A DNA stretch of 64,000 bases from Triops longicaudatus (Eukaryota > Arthropoda > Branchiopoda > Notostraca > Triopsidae), in the NCBI GenBank assembly GCA_022885665.1, contig JAGQDJ010000043.1:62001-126000 (forward strand), in the 5' to 3' direction. A program made the position numbers and the translations under genes. This document shows positions 37,601-52,600 of this stretch, piece by piece. Every line of letters begins with the position of its first letter. The first letter of the stretch is position 1. Under the pieces are notes generated by a model, which had not been told where the DNA came from, ran no database searches, and saw nothing but the letters and a program-made list of their open reading frames with translations.

Positions 37601-40600
37601 AGGGTGTGGAAACTGGGGTTGGAAGCACTGGACGCCGTTTGTGAACTCTTTAAGATACCAGCAGTAGAAATGTGTCGAATGTCTCACATGATTATAAAGC
37701 GCACTGCAGGCCTGTAGGCCGCACTCTGGCAGTTCAGGAACCAAATCAGGAAAATTCTTTGAAGTGAAATTGGTTTACTTGAAATATGGTCGTTCTGCTA
37801 ACTTTTAGGCTCAAAATTAATAGCAAAATATAGTCTCTTCAAGAAACGACCCATCTGATAACCATAGGTCTTTGAATTAATCACTTCTTCACTTCTAGAT
37901 GAGTTGATAATTTCTGTAAGAAGTTCGATAAATAGCGGCTTGAGAAAAATCACTCTTGGCCAATTTTCTTCGGGTATAATGAATAAACTGAAACTGAGAA
38001 ATAAACTGAGAAAGGAAAAGAATGGACAATATTTGCTTGAAAATAGTTGGTGAACAATACAAGGATCCATTTTCATATTAATTGTTCCTGCAATAAAAGC
38101 TTCTGTATAGATCATTATTTGTGGACTTGTTACCAAAACTAGTAAGAATCAAATGTTTGAATATAACAGTCACGTTTTAAATTCATTTTAGACGAGTGCC
38201 CATTTTCCTTTGCGCTACTCGACATTCAATTGTAGTAGTGTGTACGCTTAAGAGAACTCGAGTTTTGCCCCTTAATCATCGTGTAATAACCCAAGCCCAA
38301 TACAATAGCCTGAGTGAACTTTGCTAGGAAACACGGCCTCCCAAAGTTGGGGGCTACCCGCGAGTTTCCAAGCGATAGCCAGATGATATTACTGTACCAA
38401 GATTTCGAATAGGAAATAAGAAGCTATTTTTCGGTACCGAGATTCGAATTCTTAGATCCTACGGGAAATATCTGTGATTCTGATCATTTGTTGGTGGTAT
38501 GTTCCAAATTGAGAAAAGTTTGTAGCTGCAGTATGTGAGTGGCATAAAAGTGGTCCGTATTTTTATTGGTAAAGAAACTTTAGCAGGTAGAAACGCGGTA
38601 AGAATCTGTCATCTACCTTGGAGGTAAATGAGAAAGCTTAGGGTACACGGTTTTAATTAGTGCGTTTCTGGATCTCAGTGACATGAATCAGTCCCTGGAG
38701 TCATCTGATTTGGGCATTGAAACCTTGATTTCGCTGATCCGATAACGCAAACGTTGGGAATGGTGTTCCCAACAGGTAAGTTACGCTTATGAGTTAAATA
38801 CAAATACGCTTAAACTACAAGTCGTTACAGTCGGAACATTGAAAGCAGAGCTAAATGTAGAAAAATTAAACAAGAGATTTTTACTACGCAATTCTTTTGA
38901 GTAGTGTAATAACCGGTCTACCTTGGCAACCTTCTGTTTTATTTCTTTGAATTTTGAGAGTGACAGTAAACATTGTCATTCGATAAATTGGTTAAAAAAG
39001 CTTGCGTCTGTTACTGTAGTGATGTCGAAAGTCTCAAATAAAGAGGTCCTCTCGCTTTGTGGGCATTTTACATAATTTCGGCGGAACTATTTTTCATACT
39101 TGGTGTCGTTCACAAACTGCTCATAGGACATTCTTTGTTAAGTCATTACATTCTCGAAACCATTATAGTTACACATTTTAAGAAGATAGGTGATTACCCA
39201 GTTTTAATCGAATTTGACATTAATTTCTGATCTAAAAAAAAAGTTCGGACGACAGGAATTCCATGGCCAGTGCTCAGAGATTGTAGTGGAAGTCAAACAG
39301 GAGCTAGGGGGCCCTATGAAGCTTATAGTTCACGTCTACGACAAAAACACATTTTCGTGACAAAGATGTCCTTTTGTCTGAGATATGAACTTCCAATCCT
39401 AAAAATTCTGTACGTATCTTTTACTCATAGAATGTCTCAAAGCTAATATGCTCCGGCTCATCAACGCCTACAGTTGTGCAACATTTCGATAAACGCTCGA
39501 GATTTTCCTGTATCGCCCACGCTTTTCGTATTCCAAAGTTGTATGACCCGGGTGAAGAGACTTCGCAGTTAAGTCTGACCCAGTGTTTTAAGTAACTGTG
39601 AACAGTCGATTTTCAGAGAAAGAGTTTTTCTTAATTTTAAGTCGAATTTGGTATAGAAACTTACATATTGTCTTGCCGACATATTTATATAGCTGAAAGA
39701 AATGTGCTTATGATTCAAATAATTCCATGCTTATATGCAAAAATCTCTGGGGTAGCTTGTTACATAGGCTGGCCAGTGAATTTTCGGGTTTTGTTGGTGA
39801 AGAGAAGTGCAGTTATTTGCCGTTTTTGTTATTTATTTTATATTTTTTTCTTTTGTTTGACTATATTGTGAGTACGTTGATGAAATGGGTGGCGTGAACC
39901 TGTAGAATTCATAATCCTGTTTATAAATGTTTCGGAGAAACATTATTTTTTTTTTTGGTTCCTTGTGATTCGTTGTATTCAAACAATCATTTGAAATGTG
40001 AAAAGCTTTCAATTTAGGATTCTGGTGCGAATGATGCATAGCCCATATTTGACGTCTGTGAATCATTTAAGAACCTCTGCGGGTCTCCAATATGCATAGT
40101 ATTTGCATTAGCACTCTCCAGAAGGTTTACATGGACAGGTTCTCTTCATCCCTTGTCCTTCGTCGCCCAGTCCATTTGGCCTTCCTACGTCGTAGGTTGT
40201 GTCATGAGAATTCCTGCGTTGGTCATACGTGATGGGTGTCGTGAACGATGAAGACCACCTCTACCTTTCTTCAGTCCATGAATTTTAGAATTTTCCTAAC
40301 GTCAGTGCTCGAGTAGACTGGAAAACAGTGACCCGGACAGTTTCCTATCAGGCACATACCCACACCTTACTGCAGGCAAGTGTGTGGATTGTTAATGCCA
40401 CTTCACCTTTTCAAAAGTGGAGAACAAGGAGCAGCAAAGATGCGTCGTGCCCTTAGAAAGTAACCAACGGTCTTAATTTGCATGTAATGCCAAGAAAGAC
40501 AACAGTCGAATTGGGGAGGAACTAGTCCGAGACATCTGCCAAGGTTTTCCCCCTGTTTCGACGAGAAAACGGGACTCTAGCTTGACTTATCGTTGAAGAA

Positions 40601-42614
40601 AGGGAGAACTTGCAGTTGGGTAAGGTGGCAAAGAGGCACTCCTTACGACTATTGCTGGCAATGCAAATTTGGGGCTTGATGTAAGCACTTGACTCTCTTA
40701 AAGCTAACCGTGCGCAATATGTGGGCCTTGATAAGGATGTTAGATGTTTGGCTTGGGCGCAATGTTAACTGCTCTACTGTATTCCGGCGCGGCTGCAAGT
40801 GTTGGAACATTTGCATAAGCTGGATGTGCTCATCTTGGCTTCTGTGTATGTTCTTGCAAAAGAAAAGTGTTGAGAGGGTGAGAGATACATTCACACAGCA
40901 CTCACACGCACATATAGCGAGATCCATATGAGGAGAAAGATCTTTTGCACAACGGAAATAATGAGGCGCTTGGGGATCCACAAAGTGAAACTTTTGCAAA
41001 GCCACTTGGCTCTGTACCATGTAATAACTGAAAGCTCTCCTTGGCAATAAGGATATGGAACTTTCCTTGTTTGCAAGACCTTTCTTTTTGATACGCCTTA
41101 AAAAAGATCATGTCCCTTTTATTCTCGTTCTTACCTTACAAAAGCAAAGAAACGTTTCGCCTTTGACGTAGAACAATAGATCTTAGCGGCTTGCCCTTTG
41201 TTGGGTGACACATGCCACTTGCAGGACGGACAAGGGACAACAATGGCTCCTGTACGTCATTGTTAAGATTGGTACCTCCTTTTTCTGCTTTCGCAACCAG
41301 ACTGTGTTTTTATCTCAATCACCATCTTTTGTTGCCGATGATGACAGAGAACCTATATTTCTCTCGTGATGAAGCTCTTGGTGTCATGATGATGTGTTTG
41401 GTACAGAGGACGCTCCCAGTGTACTACAGAGTGCATCACTAAATATGTGACGTTATGACGAAACCGTCTTTGAGTTTCGACCCATTTTGTCTTTGGCTGC
41501 CGGAGGTGTGAAGCTTTCTGGGGTTACGATGGGTTTGGGGAGGAAGTCTCCTTTTGGCTTCTTGTTTTAGTGTTGAGGGAAGAAGAAGGGGAACCGGGAG
41601 GAAGAGTGTAATGCAGACAAATGGGTACTCGCCTCTGATCTGCAATCGCATTGTCAAGGCGGGGAAATGTGGGGAGAACCATGTGCGGGAACTGCTGGAG
41701 GTTTCCGAGGCCAGAAGTCAAGATACATACTCGACCAAGTTAGTACAGAGCCCTGGATCCCCCTGCTACTGATGGGTGCTATGGAATTCCTCGCTCATAA
41801 TTGCATTAAAAAACCATTTCCCCGCTAGATGCGCGAACTTGGACCTCCTCTCCTCGACACCATATCCGAGATATCGTAGCGCTACTCACTTGCCACAACC
41901 CTGAGAGCACCGCATTCTCCTTACTACTATTACGCCCCATCCAGCCCTCCCCCTGATGCCATCATTACGTTCTTTATTAGATATATGTACGACCGTACCG
42001 CGACTTGAGGGGAGAGGTTCGGGGTTATCGTTCTTTCTATCCAAGGAATATGCACGCTTCTATTAACGCGTGTGATACTGACTTGGCAGGGATCCCAAAT
42101 TTATTGTCTTTAGAACGATGGGCTTATGCACTGCAGTACTTCTCATAATTTTAACCCGTTACTCAAAATCCCCTATCAGAAAGCCTTTATTACCCAGTGC
42201 AAAAATATTCTGAATAAAAAAATAGAAATCAAGTATAAGACTTTTGAGTACGTAACCATACCATACGGGAATCACACGCTTAATGATTCAGACGATTTTA
42301 CAATAAAAATATTCGGTGTAATCGGTTTTTTAAATTTTTTCTTGTGAGTTTTCGACAAATTTTGGATCGTACCGCTTTATTCAGAACGTCGAGAATTTTG
42401 AAGAAAATTCACTGAATAAATTTTTTAGAAAACCCTTACATTTGAGTTTTTTTGGGGAGAACCGAATCAATCGATGATCCGACTTGAAAGCTCATTTGAG
42501 CCGTTTTATTTTTTTATTATTATTAACTTTTCACAACAACAAAGCTCTAACGGAGTTCGAATCAATGATGTGGTTACAGTAAATGAAATAATCTAAGCTT
42601 CTTAGGTGATTATT
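34646..42614. other. Gene-free DNA between the RUNX genes, left part
   Basis: About 8 kb with no supportable gene, RNA gene or mobile element. Open frames here are short or begin with TTG/GTG. A GA repeat occurs at 37480-37492. The 16-bp motif of 23428 recurs at 38423-38438. Confidence 0.5.
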
Positions 42615-43690
42615 CCAAATCTGGTAGAAATTACCTACAAATTGGTCAAGCATTAGTCAAAAGTTGTTTTAATGCACGCTTAAAACAAACTTGCGAAAAA
42701 AGTTGTCCACAAAAATAACAACGTTTTACTCGTTTGTTACAAATTTACTAAAAATTTTTAAAGTATACTGATGGTGTGCAATAAACATTACTATCCGTAA
42801 CTTTACTGTCAAAAATTGATGGTGAAACATTGAGCAGTTTGGCTAAAAGAGCCTGAACCGTTTAAAACGCGATTTCCTCATACTTCGGTTGGGTAATACG
42901 TAGCCTTCGAACGAAAATACCGAAAGTGCAAGAACAAAAGAATCGGTGGTCAACACAAACTTTATTTTAGCATTTGAATTCTTTCGGAGAAAAATTTTCC
43001 CAGAAACAAATTGTAAGAGATTTTAATTAAAAATTTTCTTCACATAGGCTCGTTATCCAAATCGAAACGGAATTACCTATTTTGGGTAGTTTACCCACTA
43101 TTGAGAAGCATTGCCTTAAAACATTGAAATTTTATTCCTTTGCTGCAAATTTACCAAGAGTATTTTGCAAATTATCTTAACGATGTGCTATAATTATTAC
43201 AATGTGTAAGTTTACTTTCAAAAGCCGACGGTGATAATTTGAAGGTTTCGGTGAAGTCACCTGAAGCGTTTCTGTTCATTACTTTAAAATCTTTTAAGAT
43301 CCCGGCACTATTGCAAAGTATAAAATGCTGCAAGTCCTTGGTTGTCATTATTTAATACATAATTTCCTTATAATTCGGTTAGGTAACCACTAGCCTTTGC
43401 AACAGGGGTTAGTCTACAAGGGGTGTAAAAAAACGTAGCCTTGTACGAATAATAGTAATAATGGACTAATAGTGGAATAATGGTGCGAGTGCAAGCACTA
43501 ATAATTGACGGGCAAGACACGGTTGTTTTTGCCTTTCATTTTTTTAAATCTTTCATCAGCCATATTGTTAGACATTTTAACTTTAGTCTTCCCTCAAATT
43601 GACTCTGTTGCCAAATCCTAATGACTTTTGCACAATCTTAGGTAATTTACCCGCCATTGAGAAGCAATGTCTTAGCGCATGTTTCCATCC
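42615..43690. repeat. Diverged tandem duplication, period about 440-550 bp
   Basis: Three successive copies can be aligned by eye: 42615-43056, 43057-43610 and a partial one from 43611. Shared blocks in order are CCAAATC...TTACC, TTGAGAAGCA (copies 2 and 3), a 150-bp block from TTTGTTACAAATTTAC at 42733 / TTTGCTGCAAATTTACC at 43138, TTCGGTTGGGTAA...TAGCCTTC at 42884 / TTCGGTTAGGTAA...TAGCCTTT at 43372, and GTGCAAG...AACACA at 42927 / GTGCAAG...GACACG at 43488. Many substitutions and indels show the duplication is old. The block is AT-rich and non-coding. Confidence 0.75.
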
Positions 43691-46600
43691 AAGAATAATA
43701 AAACCAACTAATAAAACTAAATTTGCTTGTTAAGTATAATTTTTTGGGAGGCCACTGTATCCATTTCACAAAACTTGCAAAAATTTAGCATAGTTCACCA
43801 ACATCTGTTAAATTATTATATTAGTAAACAATCACAGAACATTTACCATTGCATTAATTAAGTCAGGGAAGTCCTGTGTGTCATACAGTAAGCCAATTCT
43901 TGTCGTGTCATCCCGTAACTATAAAAGTGGACATGGGTTATGGGCCTGGAACAGTCCATAAAATCCACGGAGCAGGGGCGCGCGAAGTAGCATGTGAAGT
44001 GTCCCAGGTTTTTCAAGGAATGGGTCTAAATCCACCAATGAATTCCTACTAAAATTACCAAGCACTGGGCAAGGAATAGAGCAGTCCAAGTATTTTTATG
44101 CTGCTCCTTAGTGTTTTGCAAAGTGCGGTACTTTTCAGTTGACAATGAGCTTGTGGGTTATGCAGGAAGCAAAAATTGCTTTTTCTCGCTTATTATTGTA
44201 TTTTCGTACTAAAATATACCAAATGAGCTGTTTACGGCCTTATTAATTTACAATTGCTTTTACTAGCTTCACTTATTTTTTCCACAAAAATACAAAATAT
44301 ATATATTTTTTTGTTTGCGCAAGAACTTTTAATGAAATTCTACTTCATAAATCTCAAAATTTCGCCTACATTCTCAATTTCATTTGTTACATTGGCTATT
44401 CTAAGCCAATTATGACTCTCATAATTCGAAGTTACCCCTTTAGTGTTGAACATTTCTTTTCGTTTCTCCCTGCAGAGTGAGGCTTAGAAGCACATAGTCC
44501 CGTATTCAATAATGTAAACATTCAGAAAGGTTTTCAACACGGACTTGATTATAAAAGATCGTGCGCTGGCTTAAAAATGGGAACGGGCTGCGGGGATGGT
44601 GCGAAAGATTATAAGGGAAAAGGCTAGAAAAAGTTTTTTGGCTTGTGGGAGACCTTGTTTTGCTTTGACTGTAACTTCCGCTCTGATTTACGACCAAAGA
44701 CTAGCCATGAATTTCTTACAACAGAAAACTTGTGCATTTGTCGGTGACTTTGACAGTGCCGGCAATTAAAGGTGTTCACTTCTTGTGGAAAGACTCTTAT
44801 TTAACTTTTCTTCAATTCCATCCGTCCCGCACAAACGCCCAAGTTCCTAACGAATAAAACAATCAAGTCAGGAAGAAAAACGGAGACCTAGCGCGGAGGA
44901 AGAAATATACAGAAAAGAGACGGAAAGCTCAAACAAAAGAAATAGTTATACTGTTGGCGTGAACAGAGTAGAGCACTGAAAAATCAATGATAACGAGAAA
45001 GCTAACAATTCCAGAAAAAAAGAATAAGTTTCGCGTGACAGACTTATTATGCCCTCCGACAAACAAATTTTCTACCAGAATTTTTTCCCCTCCTTTTTTA
45101 GCTTTCGTATCGGTAAAACACGACGTGTATGCGGAGCTTGTGGGCTACCCAGTGTTCGTGACCTGTTTACCCCCTTGACGTGGGTCCCCATCAGGTCACG
45201 CAATAGCAAGCTTTCCTATAGTTTCTCACACAACGTCCTACGAAAACGCCTTCCGGGCTTTTCCTATGCACGGTTGGGGTCATTAAAAGCACTGTTGTCT
45301 TGATTAGCTCGGCTGGGCGAACTCCAGAATTTCCTTACCGTTCTAGGTGGGACGAAGTGTGGGTGGGCGCCGAACCTGTATTTATGTTCTCGCTACTAAG
45401 GGTTATATATCCCCATGTCACTAACTTGGGGATATGAAACCCCACGCATGCATCAGCGAGCCTTCCTAACGGACCGATGGTTAGTAGCTTTGCTAAGAGA
45501 GGACCGAAACGAGGAAGCATAACAGGGAAAAGGGGAATGATATAGGAAAGGAATGGGGGCATAGAAAGATTTATTTATTACAAACAAAAAAGTAACGACG
45601 TTGCTGTGACAGACGTCGACGCCAGAACAAATTCAATTGGTAAAGAGCGAACGAGAGCAAGAGACTCTCCCTTGCCAGCAGCCATCGGTCAAACTTTCTT
45701 CGTTTTGGCGTCTCTGGGCGACCCTCATATCACATCGTCTCGCACTTAATATAGGTGACGAACGTGCCTTCCACCCTTCCCGAAAAACAAACCTAATAAT
45801 CTCTTTTACTAAACGAGAGATCAGTCTCATTCTCTTGAGCCGAATCTTTGCTCGTCAGGGTCAAAATTCCTTCTCATTTGGGCTCCGGTCTAGCGTGGAG
45901 GAAAAATGGTCCTACCTTCAAATAATGCTTTAGTATCTATAGTCCATTTGCGAAGCCGGGCATTTGTGGAGCCAGCAAATAAATATTTATTCGTTTCTTT
46001 CACATAAAAGTATTTCGCAGAAAAACATGGTGTATGCAGTTTACTTGAAAATATTTTTTGCATGTTATGAAATGCATGTCAATAATACTAAACACGAGTT
46101 GGCTAACCTAAATTGGGGTTCACCCTTTTCTAATCCCTAGGGATCGAAAACATAGTTAAGGTGAGTCAGTTGTCACTTGCAACTGCTGATCATTTGTCAT
46201 ATTGAGTATGCAATAAGCTATGATTTGCATTTAATTGTTACTTGAAAAAATATCATGATTATTTGATTAACTGCATTCTGGGGAAAATGAAGAAAAAAAT
46301 AACGATAATTAAGCTTGGGGAGCAGTATTTGTCCCGATAGATGGCGTTGACCATATTCCCCACAAGGAAACAGGCCACTTTTCAATACATTCATGTAAAC
46401 AAACCAGATATATTTCACAATATTTGCCCCGTTAAAGATCAATATTTAACAATTTTGTTTTTCATTGGGTTTCGGCGTGGGTAGAGCTCGTTGCCACCTT
46501 AAGTAATTTAAAGTCCTCGTATAAACGTAACTTAATTTGTGCTAGAAGAATCATTATATTGTTTGAAGCCGATTCTGTTTCATTTGTCCTCAGATATATT

Positions 46601-49600
46601 TGACTTTCTCACAAAATTACTTGACCTCAATACGCACAAGCCTACGTGAATAAATGAATTTTAAAAAATACAGCGAAGAACTGGCCAGCTTTAGAAAAAT
46701 ATTTTATAAAATGCTTTACGAAAAAGTCAATTTACAGAATATTTATATTCCTACAATAAACACATTAACGAATGCAAAAAAAAAAATTGAGTGATGGTAG
46801 TGGAAGGATATTTAGGTTACTGTCTCGAGTAATATTTGCAATTTTCCCACTTTACATTGCCACAATATATTAGCTCGCGAGTGATACTTTTTGTTGCCTC
46901 ACATATTAATTGACCTACCTCTCCTTCGTAGCGTTTCGAAATCTCCAAATGGTTTATACATCACATGTCTGATATTTCATGACTAAATGAGTTTTATTTC
47001 GCACTAAAAGTTTCTTCAAGAAAATGTGTCATTGGTAACTCAGCATATACTCCAGCACAACATACACAATCCAGCACAGTATATATGATACACACAATTT
47101 CACGCGATGTTTTTCCAGCGTATGCAAGTTTCGATTGAAAGTGGGTCTATGAATAGGGCTCATGATAGTTCGGAATCGAAAAATTTTGTCCCCAGATGAC
47201 GCCAGGTCTCATGAACTAGGTTTGCAGAATTGCGAAGGTTTTCACGATTTTCTGAAGCTTAAATCACAAAAATAGCACAGTGTACGGTTTATACATTAAA
47301 ATGAAAAGAAAAACAAACAGTTTTTAACGTGCTGCTAAACTCACTTTTGGGGTCCATGCTGATCCGTATTGGAAAGGAAACCAATTTGAGCCTTCAACAA
47401 ACATTAGAAACATTAGGCCTTCTAAGCTTTTCGGCACATATTATTCTTTGTTAGTTCTGTTCAATTATTTTGGCAATAATTCCGCACCGTTTTGATTTAA
47501 GTCCATTCGTTCGTGGGTGCAATATTCCTAGATTGAAAACTGCCACGGAGTTGTAATGCTGTGCTCGGAGGCATAAAAGCCATAAGGATATATTGTCTAG
47601 CTATTAAGGAAGAACTAAAATGTCGTCTAAATGCGTGGACCTTACGTTGATTGGGCAGATATTTTGCACTTTTAATTGAAGATTAACAAGTCCAAAGTTA
47701 GACCTCGGTGGTTTTGATATCCTAGACACACATTCTGGTGACTTTGCAGTATTGGCTGTCTACGTTGATCGTGGGGGAACACGAGTAGTGTTTTACAGGC
47801 AATGCTGCAAGTAGGGGCGGACTGTACATACATATACAGTAGGAACGAGCTACGCAATTGGAGCGAAAAAGAAGAGAGAGAACGATCCCTTTGGGTTGCT
47901 TTGAAGTCGTGTAGTGGGTGACCAAATGACCATCTTAACAAGGACCAGGGAGCAAAGGACAGACATGGATCAAAGAGGTTTCGGCCACCGAGTCCTTTTC
48001 CCTTACATTTTCTTCTCTTTTTCCTGTCACCATCTGTGGAAATTTGGTATCCCTTTTTAAGACTTCTTAAACTTTTTTTTTCAGCTTCGATAACTTTAAA
48101 TAGAGCTGGGAGAGAGAAAAAATAGAACAAAAGATATGGAAGAAAAAGGTGGACTCCGCTGTATATCCGCCTTATTGCGTAGAATGATCTCGGAGCCCCA
48201 GTGGCAGCCCAGCATCCGTGCGGAGTGAGTTGAGAGAGCTCAAAGGGAGGTGTTAAAGGCAAGTGACGAGGTCGTTAATGAGGCTGGGTCAGACCAGCTG
48301 ACGCCCTAGCGAGATGGCTTCGCCAATTAGACACCATCCATTTTTCAACAATGCCTGCGTCCCCAACTGTCGTTAAAACGTCTACCTAATCTGCTCCTCG
48401 GATATCTTTTCTAATGGAATCTCTCCCAGGACGTTACAAGAAAAAAGTTACCCCCAGTGTAATTTTCTACCTAATTCCTGGAGCAAATGAAGAAGGAAAA
48501 AAAGCGTCCACATATGTGCCGGTTCCTCCCGAAAGTGAAAAATTCTCATAAGCAAATGAAATGAGGTGTCAAAATTATTTTACCCTTTTTTTCCTTCCAG
48601 TCCCTGTTCAGAAAACTCCCAGCCGAACATCGGGTACATATCCTGAGCTAAACTCTTTATATTCTTAGGAAATTTAGTCCAGGAAAAAGGGGCAAGTCAA
48701 TTTTTGTTAGAAAAATCCTTTTCTGCTCCTTGGTACACGTTAAGGGATCTCGCTTAGGGACAGGATAGATGGATGTGTGTAAATAAATAATGCATGTGCT
48801 GCTGGGGCGAAAATCGACGAAAGGAAGGGCTCGCCAGTGATAAAAGCGGGTTCATGATGAGGGCGAAGAAGGCTGATTAGCCATGCGTCGCATCTTGCCA
48901 CAGCTAAGTAAGGAACGAGGTTGAGTCTTTTCTTTTACCCCTTTTAGGCTTGCCGGTTGGGGGCTTGCATTAACTTTTCTTTAGCTCGCACAGCATCTTA
49001 ATTTTTTCGCCTCGAATTTTTCAGCTCCTATTCCTTCTTCTAGAGCTTCACGAGGGAGTTCCCCAAGGTTTTGCACTCACTTGCTTTACCCCAAAGGACA
49101 AGTGCAACTTCGGCTGGTTGAAGCTTTGGCTCAGCTAGCGGGTGAAAACTAATAAAGTGCAAAAAACGCGGTAGCATGCTTCGTTGAAGACAAGCATCTT
49201 GATCCATTTGCCACGAAAAGTAGTGGGAGGAAAAAAAAAAGAAACAGAAGACCCATAGGTGTCAAGGGACCTTAAGGCTAAGGGCAGACTCCTCGTGCAT
49301 CGCAATGAAATATGCAAAAGCTTGTGCTTAAAAGGCGGCCGTCCACTTGACGTGTATGTGCGTATATAAGCACAAACATGTGCGAGAACAGTACGCCTAA
49401 TTTGCTACAGAGTGTCGAAGACCTTACGTATTTATTTAAAGCGATACACCCAGTTATTTCGCTGTAGGTATTTGTACAGATTCGTTCTATTCACAGCGTT
49501 TCGGTACATTTGAGAATATTTCACTCCAAGTAAAACTTCTGACAAGTATCCAAATTGTATCTGCCAAGTGTCACTTATATGCATCATGCACTTCGAATTA

Positions 49601-52600
49601 TTCTTTAGCTAAATAATTAATTGTTCCATTGAAAAAGCCATTAGTTTTCCATTTCAAAAACTGTGCCAATGCTGCTTGGCCACACGCATTTAAACTGAGC
49701 TTATTTCTCAAAATACACTAACACTTCAACATCAGACGCTAATTTAACAAGAAAGTTTCTAAATCCCCTTACCCTGTCCAGCAGTACGATAAGATATTCA
49801 TTTAAAAATTAAAAACAAAAATTCAAATTGAAGAAAAAAATCTTAGAAAAAGAAATAAGTAAATTATAGAACTTGTAAAGTCTACGTCAACCTGATGAAA
49901 TTCGGTAAGCCGTAGTCAGTTATCTTGCTATACGGTATGATATTTATCAAGAAGGAAAAAAAGTGAAAATTAAACAAAATGAAAATAAAATTACAACATA
50001 AAACGGGTCACAAAAGAAATCTCATTAAGCACATATATAAAAGAAGCCCTAATGATGACACAGATAAAAAGCGTGACATTATTTTTGGTGGCAATTTGCT
50101 AACATTGTGAAGGTGTTAGTCACATATGGAACGGGGCAGTTCGAACTTTTTCCCGATTTTTATTTGTCGCTTCGTGTGAAGGCAAAACAATATCATAAAA
50201 ACATTCATTTGGCGCATTGGCGTCCTGGTAATAATTCTCACAACGTGAGCTTCAAGAGAACGAAAAAATAAGGCTAAGCAATCATGAAAAATCATGAAAA
50301 AATCATGAAAAATAGTCACTTCCATGTGTACAAACTGCCAAATGGTGGGGCAGTTTAGTCTCGGGGGTGGGATAGAGTGTGAATCAAATGAAAAGCTTAA
50401 TTGTTATGTGTAGCACCATTCCAGTGCGAAAATCCGTATTTCTTGATTTTGCCATCTGCGTAACGCAGATGTAGAAACGTTTCGGTCCAAACTGCACTGA
50501 ACTGTCACTTTAGAATTTTTATGTCACTTTAAAGATTACAATGATATTCTTTTGACTTAGTTTTGTGCGAATTGTGATGCGATTTGCGTTTACACAAAAA
50601 TAAACGTGGAACTTTTTTGGGTGTTTATGTAAACGTGACGAGGAAACGCTAAGACCCATTTCTTTAGAAGTAGTCACCAATCCATTTTCTACTTTTTTTA
50701 TTGTGTAGCATTTATTTTTGTCCTAATAAATTTTACCCATACATCGCTCATTGTATTTACTGAACTTCCGCTTATTTTCAGAGCCAAAGTAATGAGAGTT
50801 TATTAGCTTGGATGTTTGTGTGAAATTCTTTTAAATCAAAATTGTTCTTCAATAAGTGGGCAAATCTTTCGCCTTTTAAGTATTTAATTTTATTAAAAAA
50901 GAACTTACAAAGTCGTATTTGCGAGTATTTGAGTTTGTTTGTATCGATTTATTTCACTAAAGAATAGCCACATCAAGTATTTTAAGCTACGAGTGCAATT
51001 TTGGGTTTAAATAGTTAGGAGTGATTAACTAAGTTTTCGAAATTAGGTGAAAAATATCCGATGTGCAGTGGAAGCTGCGTTGGCTCCGTAGGGATCATTC
51101 GGGTACTTTTAAAAGGAATATTATTGAGTGAAAATGTAAGAGTTCAAACATTAAGCGAGACATGGATCGACTAACGATAATGTTGTAAGATATACAGTAG
51201 TTAATATAAGCAAACGTTTTTCTAACAATGTTGAAATTACGGTAGATGTGGATGCTTGCAAGGGAGATTAAACCAATGAAAAGATGCCTGGATTGCAGGC
51301 TTCACTTCCCAGCTTTCTTTACTCTTGAACAAGTCGCGAGATGGTGGAAGCGGAGACTTTCATCGTCTTAAAAGAGGGGCAGAGCGTTTCACGCTTTAGC
51401 GAAGCTCGTTCGTGGTCCATTTCCCATCCAACTTGAAAAGTTTTCAAGTCGCTTTCCCTGTCTTGCACGACTTTTCGAGGGGTAAGATTTGTTACTAATT
51501 ATCTACTTAATAAACGCAATCTCTGCCACTTGCACGTTTGTTTATTTGTGGAAAATTGAAATTTAGCTTTAAAATTAAATAGCATTTTCGATTGGATGTA
51601 GTATTTATTTATTTATTTTTTGCCCTAACTTGAATTGAGTCCCGTGTCTCTAGTAAAAAATTGCAGTCAGTTCAGATAACGAGTTGCCCTTACCGCTATC
51701 GTTAAAAATGGCATCGTGTGAGATACGCCATTTTGGAAACCAAATGCCAAGGCGGGACTTCTATCCGGCTTTCGCGCCAGAATTTTCCAGCGTACTCTAT
51801 TTCTGCAGGGAGGGCGGTCGTGAACTCCTGACCATTCCGTGTGAAGCACAAGTGAAAATAGGCGAGTGTCAACGATGTCTCACATCATGAAACGGAAGAA
51901 AAGCGTACGCCCACCCTGGACATATGAGTCCACTGGATCTTTTGGAAACAAAGACGGGTTCACTGTAACGGATGACCCGCATTGACGTGTGGGTTTTGAA
52001 ATAGTGACCCCATAGGATGCCATTTCTGAGCATATTGGCGAAGGACAACTCGTCGACTAAGTCACCGAGAGTCAACTGGATTGCAAATATATAAGGGAAA
52101 TATGTTTACTTACTTATCATAGTCGCTACGGGAGACTTTATCAGTTCTGTATTTGACACCTCATGTAACAAGAGATGGTCCGCAAAAGCGAGTGTAGTGT
52201 TCAAAAGCCCGTGAAAATCATGGATCAATGATCTATTCTAAATCAAGGTCTATTCTAGGGGTCTTTCCACCGAATTTACGTAATATACTTTAAGCAAGAA
52301 AACTACGAAATGACTTTTTTTTATTATTTCGCCTTGAGCAAAGACCATTGTCGCTTTTGAATTGACCAGGGAAAGATATCTACGGAGTACTTTTCAGTCA
52401 GCATGAGCACGTGTTGTTTTGAAAAGAATGTTGGATCAGAAGTATTCTGAAGTATTATTTTTCGTCAGGCAAGGTCATGGGATGATTCGCTTACCAGACT
52501 GTAGAGAAATGAGAGTACATTGTAGAAGCTACAACGGAAAAGGAGTACAGATCTTGAGGAAAACTTGTGTTAGGAAATGAAAATTAAAAAACAATAAATA

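Noticed and set aside
18693..42575. RUNX binding words (TGTGGT/ACCACA) near 22777, 23896, 35072 and 42567 as autoregulatory sites
   Set aside because: By eye there are fewer than the roughly 30 expected by chance for a 6-mer in 64 kb on both strands, so no enrichment.
47672..48262. 196-codon open frame on the minus strand
   Set aside because: It begins with TTG, has no ATG near its start, no domain and no splice context. For an animal gene that is weak support.
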